DNA from: Macrostomum hystrix
Taxonomy: Eukaryota; Platyhelminthes; Macrostomidae
Direction of reading: 5' to 3'
Assembly: GCA_950097015.1 (NCBI GenBank)
Contig: CATNEN010000039.1
Span: forward strand, 11,758,001-11,822,000
DNA: 64,000 nucleotides
Of the stretch, positions 10,268 through 22,939 are shown in pieces (the stretch's first letter is position 1; each line of letters opens with the position of its first letter). The notes beneath the pieces were generated by a model. The model saw nothing but the letters and a program-made list of their open reading frames with translations. It had not been told where the DNA came from and made no database searches. Position numbers and translations under genes: made by a program.

Positions 10268-10935
10268 TTGGATTAGAGTGGAGTTGGGAGTGGAGTGGAG
10301 TCAGGAGTGGAGTAGAGTGGAGTAAGGAGTGGAGTGGAGCCAGGAGTGGAGTGGAGTCGGGAGTGGAGTGGTGTCAGGAGTAGAGTGTAGTCAAGAGTGG
10401 AGTGGAGTCGGGAGTGGAGTAGAGTCAGGAGTAGAGTGGAGTAAGGAGTGGAGTAGAGTGGAGTAAGGAGTGGAGTACAGTCAGGAGTGGAGTAGAGTGG
10501 AGTAAGGAGTGGAGTGGAGCCAGGAGTGGTGTGGAGTCGGGAATGGAGTGGAGTACAGTCAGGAGTGGAGTAGAGTGGAGTAAGGAATGGAGTGGAGTCA
10601 GGAGTGGAGTGGAGTCGGGAATGGAGTGGAGTCAGGAGTGGAGTGGAGTCGGGAATGGAGTGGAGTCAGGAGTGGAGTGGAGTCGGGAATGGAGTGGAGT
10701 ACAGTCAGGAGTGGAGTGGAGTGGAGTAAGGAGTGGAGTGGAGCCAGGAGTGGTGTGGAGTCGGGAATGGAGTGGAGTACAGTCAGGAGTGGAGTAGAGT
10801 GGAGTCAGGAGTGGAGTGGAGTCAGGAGTGGAGTGGAGTCAGGAGTGGAGTGGAGTCAGGAGTGGAGTGGAGTCAGGAGTGGAGTGGAGTCAGGAGTGGA
10901 GTGGAGTCAGGAGGGGAGTGGAGTCAGTAGTAGAG
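10268..10935. repeat. 17-bp minisatellite (GGAGT-rich)
   Basis: About 40 copies of a 17-bp unit made of AGTGG/GAGTC blocks (GAGTGGAGTGGAGTCAG), with mixed 10- and 15-bp variants. The unit length causes the same 17-residue peptide repeat in all three plus frames. The strand is almost purely G/A/T. Confidence 0.93.
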
Positions 10936-10939
10936 CCTA

Positions 10940-11530
10940 ATGTGCTTGAAGTCAGAGTTCGAACAATTGAAAATTATTTTACCATTCTATTGACATCTCG
11001 CTGTATTTTTAGTTACAGAAAATGTTAAGTAGATAAGTGATGTATTGTGTTGTCGCATCCAGCTCAGAATGGGTCACACACACAATTGTTTGGAGGATGA
11101 CGTAGAACGTCAGCGTTAGGTTAATTAATTTCTGTCTCGAAGGTATTGTCTCAAGCGGGGAAAAACTGATCGGTCAAGCAGTGGGAAACTAAACAGTTAG
11201 AGGGAATATTTTTATGGCCAACTTCCCATTGTTCTGTCTGTTGTCAGCGCTGTTATCCAGTATAACAAATCATGAAGTTTTCTTTGTTTACGGCCGCAAT
11301 AGCTCGTAATCTATCAAAGCTGCTCTATTTAAGACAAAGACACATTGGGGGCCCTCTAAAGCTCCACTGTTTAAATAATGAATTTTTTCTTCATTATCTT
11401 TCTAAAAATCACAATAGATTTGCTTCTCTGTCTACTGTCAGTCAGGCGATGAAAATTCTCGTGAAATTTATTAATTATTTAATTAAAAGGACAAATTTGC
11501 TACCATTTAAGCCAGCTCGACATTTCGAAA
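10940..11530. other. AT-rich spacer
   Basis: No exon, SINE or array recognised. The short open frame around 11272-11541 lacks coding composition. Confidence 0.4.
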
Positions 11531-11825
11531 AGAATGAGTAGACAGAGTAGACAGAGTAGACAGGGTACACAGACAGGGTAGATAGAGTAGACAGAGTAGA
11601 CAGAGTAGACTAAGTAGACAGAGTAGACAGAGTAGACAGGGTACACAGACAGGGTAGATAGAGTAGACAGAGTAGACAGAGTAGACTGAGTAGACAGAGT
11701 AGACAGAGTAGACAGAGTAGACAGAGTAGACAGAGTAGACAGGGTACACAGACAGGGTAGATAGAGTAGACAGAGTAGACAGAGTAGACAGAGTAGGGCT
11801 AAGAGAATAGAGAGAGTAGATCAGG
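11531..11825. repeat. 9-bp minisatellite (GTAGACAGA)
   Basis: About 30 copies of GTAGACAGA, broken at regular intervals by a longer block containing GGTACACAGACAGGGTAGA. That gives a higher-order period of about 110 bp, seen three times. Confidence 0.9.
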
Positions 11826-11829
11826 TAGA

Positions 11830-12835
11830 GTGAGTGGTGAGAGTAGGATGAATAGACACAGTGGGCCAAGTAGAGTGGCAGTTAGTGTAGACGTCAAGCA
11901 GTATGTAGGGCAGGTTGGGAAGGGTAGGTCAGTTCAGGATGCTCATTTCAGCCTACTGGATGAGAGCCTGTGGGATGCAGTTATAATGAAGGGGGCGCGC
12001 ACGAGTAATTACCTCTAGCTATCATAATTTGAAGGCAGACGAAGCTACTTGCTACCTCCTCCCGAGAGTCCCCTAGAGACACTCCTTGTGCCAGCTGCTG
12101 CTCAGAGCAGAGCCTGCAGAAATCCCGCTGTCTTGAGACATTCCGCTGAAATATAATATCACACTGTCAGAGCAATGACGCCATTTCTGCCGCTCAGAAT
12201 CACCTTCATTTTCCACTTCTTTTCACTGCATCCGCAACTAATTAATGGACGGGCCCACCCCCCCTGCCAGTAGCATTCAATAGGTTTCCCAGGTCCTCAC
12301 CCTATGCACCTGAATCCTCGCGCAGCTCTGAATAAAAAAGATAGAAAAACGTCTCGACTTTTTCTTTTGCTATTTCAAGCACAAAAGGCTCAGCTCAATC
12401 TTAGAGCAGGGATGGCGCGCGTGATGCTGAGCCACTGTTTATTTAAGATTGAGGAAAAAGCTGGCCAATGAATGAGACTTAAGCTGCCTGTTTGCTTGTT
12501 AGCTCTTACCCTGCTTCTTGTAAGGATACTGAAAGAGCGGACAGGGCAAAGTGATACACTGACTATGGGATCTGCGGGACAAAGCCGAACAGATGGGCAA
12601 CGGGAGCAACAGCTAATCTTCTGAGGTTCCTCTGTCCGTGCTAGGATTTTATTTGAAAAATCTTGCTTTCTTCTTTGTTGGCTTATCATCCTCCTATTCC
12701 TACCCATGTAAGGTGCCTTCCGTGCCTGCCGACTATATTTAGATGCAAATGAATATTTTGAAGATTTTGAAGTGCCCCTTGTACATCTTCATTATTTGCT
12801 TAATTATCTATTTTTCTGCTTTTAGGCGAGCTATG
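11830..12835. other. Spacer
   Basis: Mixed-composition sequence without a convincing exon. The 105-codon minus-strand frame at 12390-12707 has no family resemblance and no splice partner. Confidence 0.4.
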
Positions 12836-12837
12836 GA

Positions 12838-13006
12838 TGGGTCGCGGCGTGAGGTGGCGCTTCTGACGGGACAGAAAAGTAAGAGGAGTGGGTGGTTTGC
12901 GGCGTGAGATGGCGCTTCTGACGGGACAGAAAAGTAAGAGGAGTGGGGTGGTTCGCTGCGTGATGTGGTGCCTCTGACGCGATGGAAAAAGAAGAGGAGT
13001 GGGGTG
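12838..13006. repeat. Three copies of a ~57-bp unit
   Basis: Direct repeats containing GCGGCGTGAGRTGGCGCTTC then TGACGGGACAGAAAAG and AGAGGAGTGGG. The first two are nearly identical and the third is diverged. They end about 360 bp before the Ras-GRF start codon, in possible promoter sequence. Confidence 0.85.
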
Positions 13007-13366
13007 AGTTTCATAAAAACCAACTAGAATTGTAAAAAGGCAAATGATGAGCCTATTCATTTCAAACTCCTAATTTTCTATTTACCGTTTTCTCGTTTTA
13101 TTATTCACATGTATTTTTCTAACTTTCCAAAAGACAGTTCGAATGTTTCAGAGTCACTTGCTCACTTTTTTACTAACCTGTCCTGTTCTTCTATCTTAAA
13201 TCTTACCCCCTTACCCGATCCGTTGCCAGCCAGTGGGAATCGAGCTTCATTTGAGTGCCTGAGCTGCTGCTAGCTTAACAAACAAGAAATGCGGAGCATT
13301 ATTTGCCCAGGAGTTCAGACAGACAGCAGCAAACAGACGCAGTTCTAGTTTCGCAACAGAATCATA

Positions 13367-16300
13367 ATGCAGAAGGCGGTGCGCGTTAACGATTCCCAAC
13401 TGTTGCATCTGGCCAGCCGGGCGCGCCGGAACAATGCGTCGGCAGCCACAATGGTCGGCAACCTGCACAAGCGCAGTCTGGACACGGGCCGCTGGCAGTT
13501 GCGCTACTTTATTCTATACCAGAACCTGCTGTTCTACTATGAGACAGAGCGCAGTGAGCGGCCGTCTGGTGTAGCCCTACTGGAGGGCTCCTATTGTGAC
13601 AAGTTCGCCTCGGTGAAGCTGCCGGACCGGGGCGACAGACAGCAGCTGTCGGTAAGCCCTGGCAAGACGGTAGCCTTCGTGGAGGCTGTCGGGCTTCTGG
13701 TGAGGTGGTGTGCATTTAATGAGGAATTTGTTAGACTTTCTTGTGAAATGCAGTGGTTACTGATGGGGCATTGATTTATGATTGGAAATTGTGACTTGTG
13801 ATTAGAAGTTGTGGTTTCTGGTGATTACAATGTGGTTTCTGGTAAGACATTGTGGTTTCTGTTGAGACATTGTGGTTTCTGGTAAGACGTTGTGGTTTAT
13901 GGCTAGACCTGGTTTCCGGTGAGAATTTGCTATTTTGATGCGACATTCGTATTTTAGGTTTCAACAAAGAATTTTCGTTATGCAACTGGAGCTCCAAGAT
14001 GGGGCAGTGTGGTTTTCGCAGAAACTTCTGGGTTTCCGAGGCATACTTTGAGAAGTTATGTTTCCATGGTTGATAGTGGAGTCCGAAGAACATGAATTGG
14101 GTCACGAAATCGCTGTTTTCCAACCCTTTTTTTGCTTAAAAATGCACTCAGTTTATTTACATCTTGCCTGTTTTTAAGCGGTATAATAATTCCGCACATT
14201 ATTAGGAGAGGAATATCAAAGGCCAGATAAGAATCACGATAATATTCGAGAAAGGCAAATGTCAATGCAAAACAAGCAATCTTCAATTAAATGCATTAGC
14301 TAATTAAAAATAGTTTTGCTTTCAAGCTTTCTCAAGATTGTCAACTTCTTGTCTTCAAATTATCGTATAATTTTATCGATTAAAAGCTGCTTCTTTCGGT
14401 GTAGGACATCGCGGTGACAGACAAACCGCCAGCGTCCGTCATCTAGGACACTTGCAGTGTCTAATCTGTTATTCTTTAGCCTCTTTCTACTGAACTGCTA
14501 AATCTGCACCATTTGTCTCGCAAAAAATCCGCATAGCCAGTTATTAAAGGATACCTTAAACTGAAACATAGCCAAGATTATAGCCAAAAGAAGACCCGAT
14601 AGCCACTTATTTGACTGCCTACAACTGTAAGCTCTGCTCAAACAATGGCACTCACCTCGAAAAAATTTCCTGTTCCCCCAAACCGGCCTAATAGCACTGC
14701 TTCAGCATCTTCTACAAGAAGGACGGCCAGAGGCACTACGACCTGCGCGCCGAGTCAGAGGTCGAGTGCGACGCTTGGGTTGAAGCGATCCGGAATGCCA
14801 GGTTCGCTTGCGCTAGACGTTGGATTTGGGAGGCATCGGTCTTACAATTAGAGAAGTAGATTGAAATGAGCAGGTTACCTCGTCTACCATATTAGAGAAA
14901 GCGACTACATTCTCATAATATGTTTTGACGGAGCTGATAACAGGGAGGTTTAAGTGTAATAACAGCGGGCGAGCGGCTTAGTATGCTAGACTAGCTCACT
15001 TGAACCCCTCATTTCAGTGACTGAGGTGGAAATGGGATATTCCATTAATGATAAAGAAGAATCGACTTATAATCGAGGTTTAAGTAATATATGAAATTTA
15101 AATTATGTGTTAGAAGTCATACTGTCGCTAAGATAATTCACAAATTTGACACAAAAACCAACTTTTTGACGAGTTGCAACGTTTTATTAGTGACTGTCAA
15201 CTTGCTGGGATTAGTCTAAATGAGGGATTTAGTAGTACATGCAGATTAAATCGAAGCGTACAGTTCAAAGCTACAGCTGCTGCGCCCTAATGAGCTCAGA
15301 ATATTTTTACCTATCACTTTCGCGTGCCCCAGCATTAGAAATGAGGGCAAAAGCAACCAAATAACTTGCAGCTACAGCAGACTGCAGGAGCTTAAAGAAG
15401 AGCTGGACCAGAAGCACCAGCATCTGATGCACATCTTGGAGAGCGAGCGCCGGTCTAAATGGAACTATGTGCAGCAGACTGAGGAGCTGGGCGGCGACGT
15501 AAGGAAGCTGAGAATGGAAATCCGCGAAGTGAGCAGCGTCAGCTTTTCGGCTTGTTTATTTTGCATGTTTAAATATAAGTTACCTACTGCGTTAATGATC
15601 ACACCATTAATTATCAAAACTATATTTACAGCTCAAAAGTGCGAGGCGGGGCAATGCCCTGCCTGGCCGCAGCAATTCGTCGCAGTCCTCGGTGGAAGAA
15701 AGCGAAGAACTTCGAAGAAGCAAAAAGGTGAGGAGGCGCGTCATGCTAGGTTTACAGCGTTAGACAGAGTTTATATCTGGTACAGTAAACTTTTTCATCC
15801 TAATTGGAGATTTTTTGTTCCAAAAGCCTGGATTCGGTGAATCGATGTCCAACTCCAACGATTTCAATAAAATTGTTTGCTCCTTCGATAGGGGTGAGTG
15901 GCAGAGCGGTTAACGCATTGGTCTCTCGAACCAAGGTCCTTGAACTCTAATCCGCAGCGATGTCATTTTCATTTAAGGCGCAGCCGTGGAGAGAAAGGTT
16001 GGTTGCTTGTTGTGCAACTTGCGCCTACGAGGGTCAACACCCAACGAACAATAAATATATAAACAATAGATATGCACCCCCATGTGCCCGCTTGTTTTCA
16101 GGAGTCAACGGAGGTTGACCCACAGTGCAAGAGGAAGGAATTGCACCGAGACAGTGATCTGTACATACAACCAGTGGCACAATCGTAGCTTTTTAGCCTC
16201 CAAAAACGGTGCGAATAATATATACAAATAAAAATGAAAGTTGCACGATTTATCAACCTGACTGAAGACACCTTCAAACTGCCTATTACATGGCAAAAGT

Positions 16301-18445
16301 CAAGTATTCTACCCCTAACTAAGGGCCACCTGACACACGAGAAGACTATCGTACCGAATGGAGCGATGAAATGTTGCATTTGACTCGCGAGCAGCTGGAA
16401 ATCAAGCGGTGCGTGAGAGACCGGCGGAAGCGGAGATCAAATTATTCAGGTGGGGCTGCTCGCGCTTCGATAGGGTCGCGGCAATGAGACTTGCGCAGAG
16501 GCTGAGATTTCGAAAGGAGATAAAGGCTGATGTAGAGAAATCGGAAGCTGAATCGCGGAGTGCAACGAATCCGGGGACTCGAGCCGAAGGGGAAAGAGTA
16601 TGGATGAGACACTGTGCGACAAGGGCAGAGGCGCAGACCCAGCAGGTGAAGCGAACGGGATGTCACTGCGGAAGTAAGAAAGAACCGAGCAGGAGAGATG
16701 GCACAGGTGATTAGAGTATTTTTAATACGAGCTAGAAAAGGTATAGAAAAATAATTTTGCTAAAATCATTAATACGAGTATGAAACACAAAAAACGAGAA
16801 TGTAGTGATGAGTTTCTGAAAGTCTCTCATTTTAACGCACCGAGGTCATAATTTTCAAGGGAATGTTTTAGGGCCTTGTCGGTCAGATTACACGCAGGCC
16901 GAAGCTACAAGCTGCGTACTATAATGGCAAAAGCGTCCCAATATTACTCCGGGACTTCCTCAGGCCTCCCAGGTGCAATCATTTTTTCGTGGCTGGCTCT
17001 GTCGCCGCCGCTGGAAGCAGATTGTGGAGATGTACATCAAATCCGAGCACGCCGAGCACATGCGCAAGCGGAATGGCATCGTGTTCGGCCTTGTCGAGTG
17101 CGAGCAGGAGTACGTGCAGCAGATCAGTGTGTTGGTGTCATGCTTTCTGCGGCCCTTCAAAATGGCCGCATCCGCCAGAAAGCCGATTATCTCCCACGAG
17201 GACGTCAATTCGATATTTCTAAATGCGTGAGAGGCGATTTTAAAGGCAATACACAAGCATAATATGCACGGTGCATGCAAAATAAATAATATATTTCTAC
17301 ATTTCCAACGTTTTTAGCGAGACCCTGCTGTTTCTGCACCAGATCTTCCTGCAGGGGTTGAACAGCAAGATGGACAACTGGCCCACCCTGCAGCTGGGCG
17401 ACCTGTTCGATATGCTGCTGCCGATGCTGGCCATCTATCAGGAGTACGTACGCAACCACCACTTTAGCCTGCAGGTGCTGGCCGAGTACAAGCAGAAGCC
17501 TGATTTTGCTGTACTGCTAAAGCGCTACGAAGACAGGCCGGTGTGCGAGGGCCGCAGCTTGGAGACCTTTCTCACCTATCCGATGCACCAGATTCCACGG
17601 TACATCATCACCCTGCACGAGCTGCTGGCCCACACGCCGCACGATCACGTCGATCGTCAGCAGCTGGAGTTTGCGAACAGCAAGCTTCAGAACCTGTCTC
17701 ACGTGATGCACGACGAAGTCTCCGAGACGGAGAACATTCGAAAGAACCTGGCCATCGAGCGGATGATTGTCGAAGGCTGCGACATCCTGCTAGACGTCAA
17801 TCAGATCTTCGTCAGACAGGGCACGCTAACCCAGGTTGCCGGACCTGATCGCCAGCGCATTCGACCCCGGCTCGGCTCCTTCAGCTCCACCTTCGGTAAG
17901 GACTCAAAGAAGGAGGCAGTGCGCCAGGTGTTTCTGTTTACTAACCATCTCATTCTGACTACGCGAGCGTCGAACGGCCGACTTCACCTCGTCAAGGTGA
18001 GTAATTAAAATTTGTCTATCTCATCATCAAGTCTTTACTATCGAAGAATCTCAGGAGAAAAATCTCTCAGGAGCTAAAAAACTAAACAGTCTAAAGCTTA
18101 ACAAGTCCTTGTACCCTGGGGAAATCATTCAGGACTTATTGTTCTCAATCACTGATTGATTTGTCTGATTTTTTCAGTCAAAGAAAATCAACAAGGAGGG
18201 TACTGAAGTATAATCTACTGAAAACATGAACCTGAACATGACACCTGTGCTTATGTGTAGCCATCAATTGAACGACTGGAAGTCTCGTTGTTCAATTTGT
18301 TGAAGTCGCTCGTTAGTGCACTCCTTATTATTTTCATATCTGTTACAGAACAATGGCAAGATTCCGCTGGCGGATTGCACCCTGTCTGAAGACACGAGCT
18401 CCGACTTCTTCTACTACGATGAAGATGAAAATCAGCCACAGCAGC

Positions 18446-18490
<45 letters not shown>

Positions 18491-18576
18491 CGCAACAGCA
18501 ACAGCAGCAGTCGCAGCAGCAGAGCTCCGGTTTGCTTACCGTAGGAACACCACCAAAGGGTCAGCAGTTGCAGTCA

Positions 18577-18607
<31 letters not shown>

Positions 18608-21600
18608 CAGACTATGGTGGATTAGATTTTCGTCTGGTCCTAGACGTGAAATCAGGCCCACCAGTTGTGATAACTCTGGTGGCGATGTCCGCACAAGAGA
18701 AGGCCGCATGGTGCTCAGACATCAACCAGGTATTCAATTGATAAATTCACAATCTTCTTCCATATTTCATAATTACTGAGTGAATAATGCCCCTCCACAT
18801 GGCAGTGCATCGAGCAGATTCACTACAGCGACCTGCTGAACAGCTCTTTAGCCGAAATCAGTTCAGTCTGCATGCCGCACACGATTCGGTAAGGAATTTG
18901 AGCGCGTTTTAATTTTTCTATGAATAATAAATGCGCAGAAATAAAACATAAGTCAGATGTGCAGCCACTGTCACAGACGCTGCTATACAGCGCACACAGG
19001 TATCCAGTACATGGACCATATAGGCTGCGACACCTTCCCAAATTTCTAATCTAGCAAATGCTGGCTTACATTTTTTCAGCCAAATGAACTTATTAACTTA
19101 ATATTAACTTAGTTATCAATCTCAGACGGAATAAAACATGGAATAGTTGTTAAGAGCTCATTTTTTCCTGGCACTCAAGGTCCGATCCGAAACTCTTTCG
19201 CGATGATGTCGACATAAAATTCAGTCGAACGCTAAATTCCTGCAAGGTGCCACAGGTAAGTGAAATCGGCAGCAGCAAATATTTTTTGCGTGTTTTTGAG
19301 AAATTTCGCATTAATCACTCGTACTTTTTTATTTCTGGCGCAGATTCGGCATGCCTCCGTCGATCGACTTTTGGACCGGCTGACTGATCTCCGTTTTCTC
19401 AGCATCGACTTTCTAAACACATTCTTGTTGACATATCGCATCTTCACCAAGTCTGAGACTGTCATTCAGGCGCTCAGACAAGTACTAGCGAACCCAGAAT
19501 GCGGCAATCTCGACCCCAGGCCAAGTTTCAGCGGGCAGGGGTAAATAGAGCTCCAATTAACCTGATTATAAATTTTAATTTTTTAATATTACCTGCCGTA
19601 CGTGTATTTCAGGATTTCAGTGCCGTAAAATAAACACTATTCGTCTAGTCGTTACTGGCTCTTTTGCTAGAGCAAAAGTAAACGTAGTTTACTACGTTTG
19701 CTATAATTATAATTATTTATATCAGTATCGCTTCAATAGTAAACGTAGAGAGTCTTAAAAAATAGTCACAGCACACACATTTCGGCGACTTCTCTTGCTC
19801 TTCAAGGTCCAACGACGTCGAGAGCGGCGGCAATTTTCTCACCGTCTATGGAGGAGTCGCAGCAGCAGCGGCGGCCAAGGGTGCCGCCAGCGGCGCTGGA
19901 ATCGGTGGCGGTGCCGCCAGCAGCTACCTTCACGTGAACCCGCTGTCCGACAAGAGTCGAAGAATTAGCACTGGCATGGTACGGATGGAGGTCGGAGGTG
20001 GCGGCAGCGGCGCCTACCGCACAGGCAGCTTGGATGCAAGCATGTCTGCAACGCTAAGACCAACGTCGCCGCCACCTGCGGATAAGCCATCGTTGGCTCT
20101 GAAGTCGGCTCAGCAGTCTATGCTAACGTCAGGCACTGGACAGCTGGGCGAAGGTTTGCAGGAACTATCAGAAGTGGCGGAGCATCGACGTCAAATGATG
20201 CGGCAGGAGCAGTATACGGGACGCAGCTGGTCTGAAGACGAGAAAGAGCTCCAGGTAGAAAGGGATCAGCCCTGTTTGCATCAACAGCAGCAGCAGCCAC
20301 AGCAGCATCTTTACCAGCGGCAATATACCAGACGCCCGAATCGGCCGTCACATTTGGAGGCTGCAGCAGCCGCCGCAGCTACGGCCGCAGCGGCCGCTGT
20401 CGCTGCCTCAGCTGCTGCTACCGCGGCAGCTGCAGTGGCGAGTTCACCACGTAGGGCTACTTCGCCAACAGTCCTCGCGGCCATCTCACCGATTTCGCAC
20501 AGTGCCAGCTCGCCAACCGTTGCGCCGCACATGCTAACTGCCACTGCAGATGCTGGCACTAGAAATGTCAGCTTCCTGAGCCCAGCCGGTGGAGGCAGCA
20601 GCATTTTCTCGCCTCGAGGTTCCATGGCGTCGTCTCGTGAGTCTATACAATGGAATAAGGTGGCCAAGATATAAGCCACAAGAAACGCAATTAAAAGCTC
20701 GATTAAATTTGATTTCAGTTGGCTCCAAGCGTCCATCTAACGTCGATTCTAGTGACCTGCCTGGCCCACCTGCAGTCACCGCCGCAGCAGCCGTTGGGCC
20801 GCCACCGTGCAAAGCCGGCGCAGTTGTCACATCGTCTCGAGCGGTTGGTCGACGCTCCAGCAACACTGCCGCAGCCTTGGCCTTCGCCGTGGCCACTGCT
20901 GGAGCAGCTGTCACTACAACAGTAACAACGATACAATCGACTTCTACGATGACATCAACGCGGCGTGGTGCTGCGACATCGCAGTTGCAGCATCGACCAA
21001 GCGACGCAGCCGTGTCAGCCGCCGCCAGCAATAGCAACAGCATGCTGATGAAGCGACTCAGCATTATTTGCACTGCGGCCACCATGCGAGTGCTCAATGT
21101 ACTGCGCCACTGGGTGTACAAGTTTGGCGAGGATGTTGAGACCGATCTGAATCTTCGACATCAGATGACTCAGCTGCTTGAAGACCTGGTTTGTACCGAA
21201 ACGATATACTCGTATTTAATACTGATTGAAGGTGCTAGCTCGTACTACAGTATAATGGACTATTTTAATAAACAATTTCGATGCACAACTGATATGATCC
21301 TCGCTGCGGTTCGCTACTCACATGACACTCCTACAGGTGTGCAACCAGAGTCTATTCCCGCCGGATCACAAAGCGGCCGTTCAGATGCTGATGCTGCTGC
21401 GCGAAGGTGGCCTAGTCGACAATCCTGTGGACATTGACAGCATACTGACGCCAAGTGGCGGTGCCACTGGTGGCGGTGGCGATGGCAGCAGCTGCTTCGA
21501 CAGACTTTCAGCACTGGACATTGCCGAGCAAATGACCTACATTGATCATCAGCTGTTCCGGGCCATGACTTCTACGTGAGTCTTTCATCTATATTTGCTC

Positions 21601-22858
21601 AGTTCGAAAAAAATGTTCTAAAATAGGAACCTAGCTTTCAGATTTATAACGCTATCGATATCACATGTTCGTAATGAGACAAAAGCTTCACTTTTCTCTG
21701 TGATCCCGCTCAGCGATATCATCATGCAGACTTCAATGCGCAAGAGCGCTAAAGACAAGTCGGCCTCAACGGTGCTTCGCATTAGCCGTCGCTTCAACGA
21801 GGTGAGCTACCTGGTCATCACTGAGATCGTCAGCCGCACGGACATCACGGATCGCATCGCCTGTATCGAAAAGTGGGCCGCCATAGCCGACATCTGTCGC
21901 TGTCTGCGCAACTACAATGGCGTACTCCAGATCTGCGCGGCGTTTGTTAACTCGGCAGTTTTCCGACTCAAGCGCACCTGGGATCGGTTGAGCAAAACAA
22001 CCAGACTCATGATCGATCGTCTACAGCAGCTCGTGTCTTCAGACGGTCGCTTCAGAAACATGCGAGCGGCCCTTCATACGTACGATAAAAGTATTTTTTT
22101 ATTGAAATCCAAGACCGAACGCTTTGCCTTGTTATAAAAACTCGTGTTCTTTGTTCAATTAATGCAGGTGTGACCCACCCTGCATTCCCTACCTGGGCAT
22201 GTATCTAACTGACCTTTCCTTCATCGAGGAGGGCACGTCTAACATCACAGAGGAGGGCCTGGTCAACTTTTGCAAGATGCGAATGGTATTTTCAAATTTG
22301 AGAATATTTATGAGGCAGTTAAGTGTGACTGGAAACATTGTAGTACACATAAAGACTTCAATATTTTCAGATCGCTCACGTCATCCGTGAGATTCAGCAG
22401 TACCAGCAGACACCGTATCGGATCGAGTACAATGCTGTGGTGAGCGAGACGTTGACGACTCTCGACTTTTTAAATTCCTTGGAGACGGTTCTGAAGTGAG
22501 GGTTGCCATGCGATCCTCGTGCCATGCGAAGGTGTTCCCCGTGAGGTGTTCCCCGTGAGGTGTTCCCCGTGAGGTGTTCCCCATGAGGTGTTCCCCGTGA
22601 GGTGTTCCCCGTGAGGTGTTCCCCATGAGGTGCACCGCTTATGATGTTCCCTGTGAGGTTTTTACCCTAGAGGATCTCCGTGATTCATTGCCGTGTTTCT
22701 AAGACCTAAAAAATGCCTCCAAGGCCTGCAACTACCTGCTGGACACAAGTCGCAGTCTGGACGACGAAGGCGCCTACGCCGCCTCGCTCCTGCTGGAGCC
22801 CAGGGCGTCCATTTGTCCGGAGTATACTGGCACCACCGGGAGATCCACAACAAAATGA
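13367..22858 (+). CDS. Ras-GRF-type guanine nucleotide exchange factor
   Basis: Ras-GRFs activate Ras (RasGEF domain) and Rac-like GTPases (DH domain) in response to calcium-calmodulin. Exons: 13367-13704, 14706-14801, 15372-15528, 15632-15727, 16973-17226, 17318-17996, 18349-18729, 18806-18888, 19180-19255, 19344-19540, 19807-20636, 20719-21188, 21337-21575, 21714-22079, 22168-22285, 22371-22439, 22724-22858; about 1527 residues. Domains in order: PH1 (opens MQKAVRVND), coiled coil, IQ motif ([15 protein letters not shown]), DH ([15 protein letters not shown]), PH2 split by polyglutamine, RasGEF-N in two parts ([21 protein letters not shown]), and RasGEF ([35 protein letters not shown]). The order matches vertebrate RASGRF1/2. 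The exon 1/2 boundary is uncertain, with several in-phase donors. The Ala-, Gln- and Ser-rich linkers are longer than in vertebrates (about 1270 residues). Confidence 0.95.
13790..13915. repeat. Short ~21-bp repeat in Ras-GRF intron 1
   Basis: About six loose copies of a unit containing ACATTGTGGTTTCTGG, directly after exon 1. Confidence 0.75.
15889..16060 (+). mobile_element. SINE-B copy (Ras-GRF intron 4)
   Basis: tRNA-like head (GGTGAGTGGCAGAGCGGTTA, then a degenerate B box TTGAACTCTAATCC) followed by the family body GGCGCAGCCGTGGAGAGAA and CAACTTGCGCC. The 3' half of the family consensus is missing. Confidence 0.75.
16100..16960. other. Ras-GRF intron 4, remainder
   Basis: Unique intron sequence. 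The open frames here (16409-16714 plus, 16442-16666 minus) are GC-rich but have no motif I can name, and they are not needed to join exons 4 and 5. A decayed transposon is possible. Confidence 0.35.
18440..18610 (+). repeat. CAG tracts coding polyglutamine
   Basis: Two CAG/CAA runs in Ras-GRF exon 7 encode polyglutamine inside the PH2 domain, between the [17 protein letters not shown] strand and [11 protein letters not shown]. The surrounding PH strands are intact, so the tracts probably extend a surface loop. Confidence 0.85.
22530..22635. repeat. 14-bp minisatellite in last Ras-GRF intron
   Basis: Seven copies of GTGAGGTGTTCCCC or its CATGAGG variant. Each unit contains GTGAGG, a consensus-like 5' splice site, so the last intron carries a row of decoy donors. 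Confidence 0.85.
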
Positions 22859-22924
22859 CGACCTACGACGGTTCGTAGTTGTGGATGAAGCGGCAAGAGA
22901 AATACTGACGCTACGAGTACGAGC

Positions 22925-22930
22925 AATAAA
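22925..22930 (+). terminator. Poly(A) signal of Ras-GRF
   Basis: AATAAA 67 bases after the Ras-GRF stop codon, followed by a T-rich stretch from 22938 that would serve as downstream element. Confidence 0.6.
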
Positions 22931-22939
22931 AACACAAAA

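Noticed and set aside
15372-15727. Separate small genes at 15427 and 17358
   Set aside because: These frames are coding exons of the Ras-GRF gene running on into introns.
16100-16720. Transposon or reverse-transcriptase remnant in Ras-GRF intron 4
   Set aside because: The GC-rich open frames contain no RT, endonuclease or transposase motif that I can identify.
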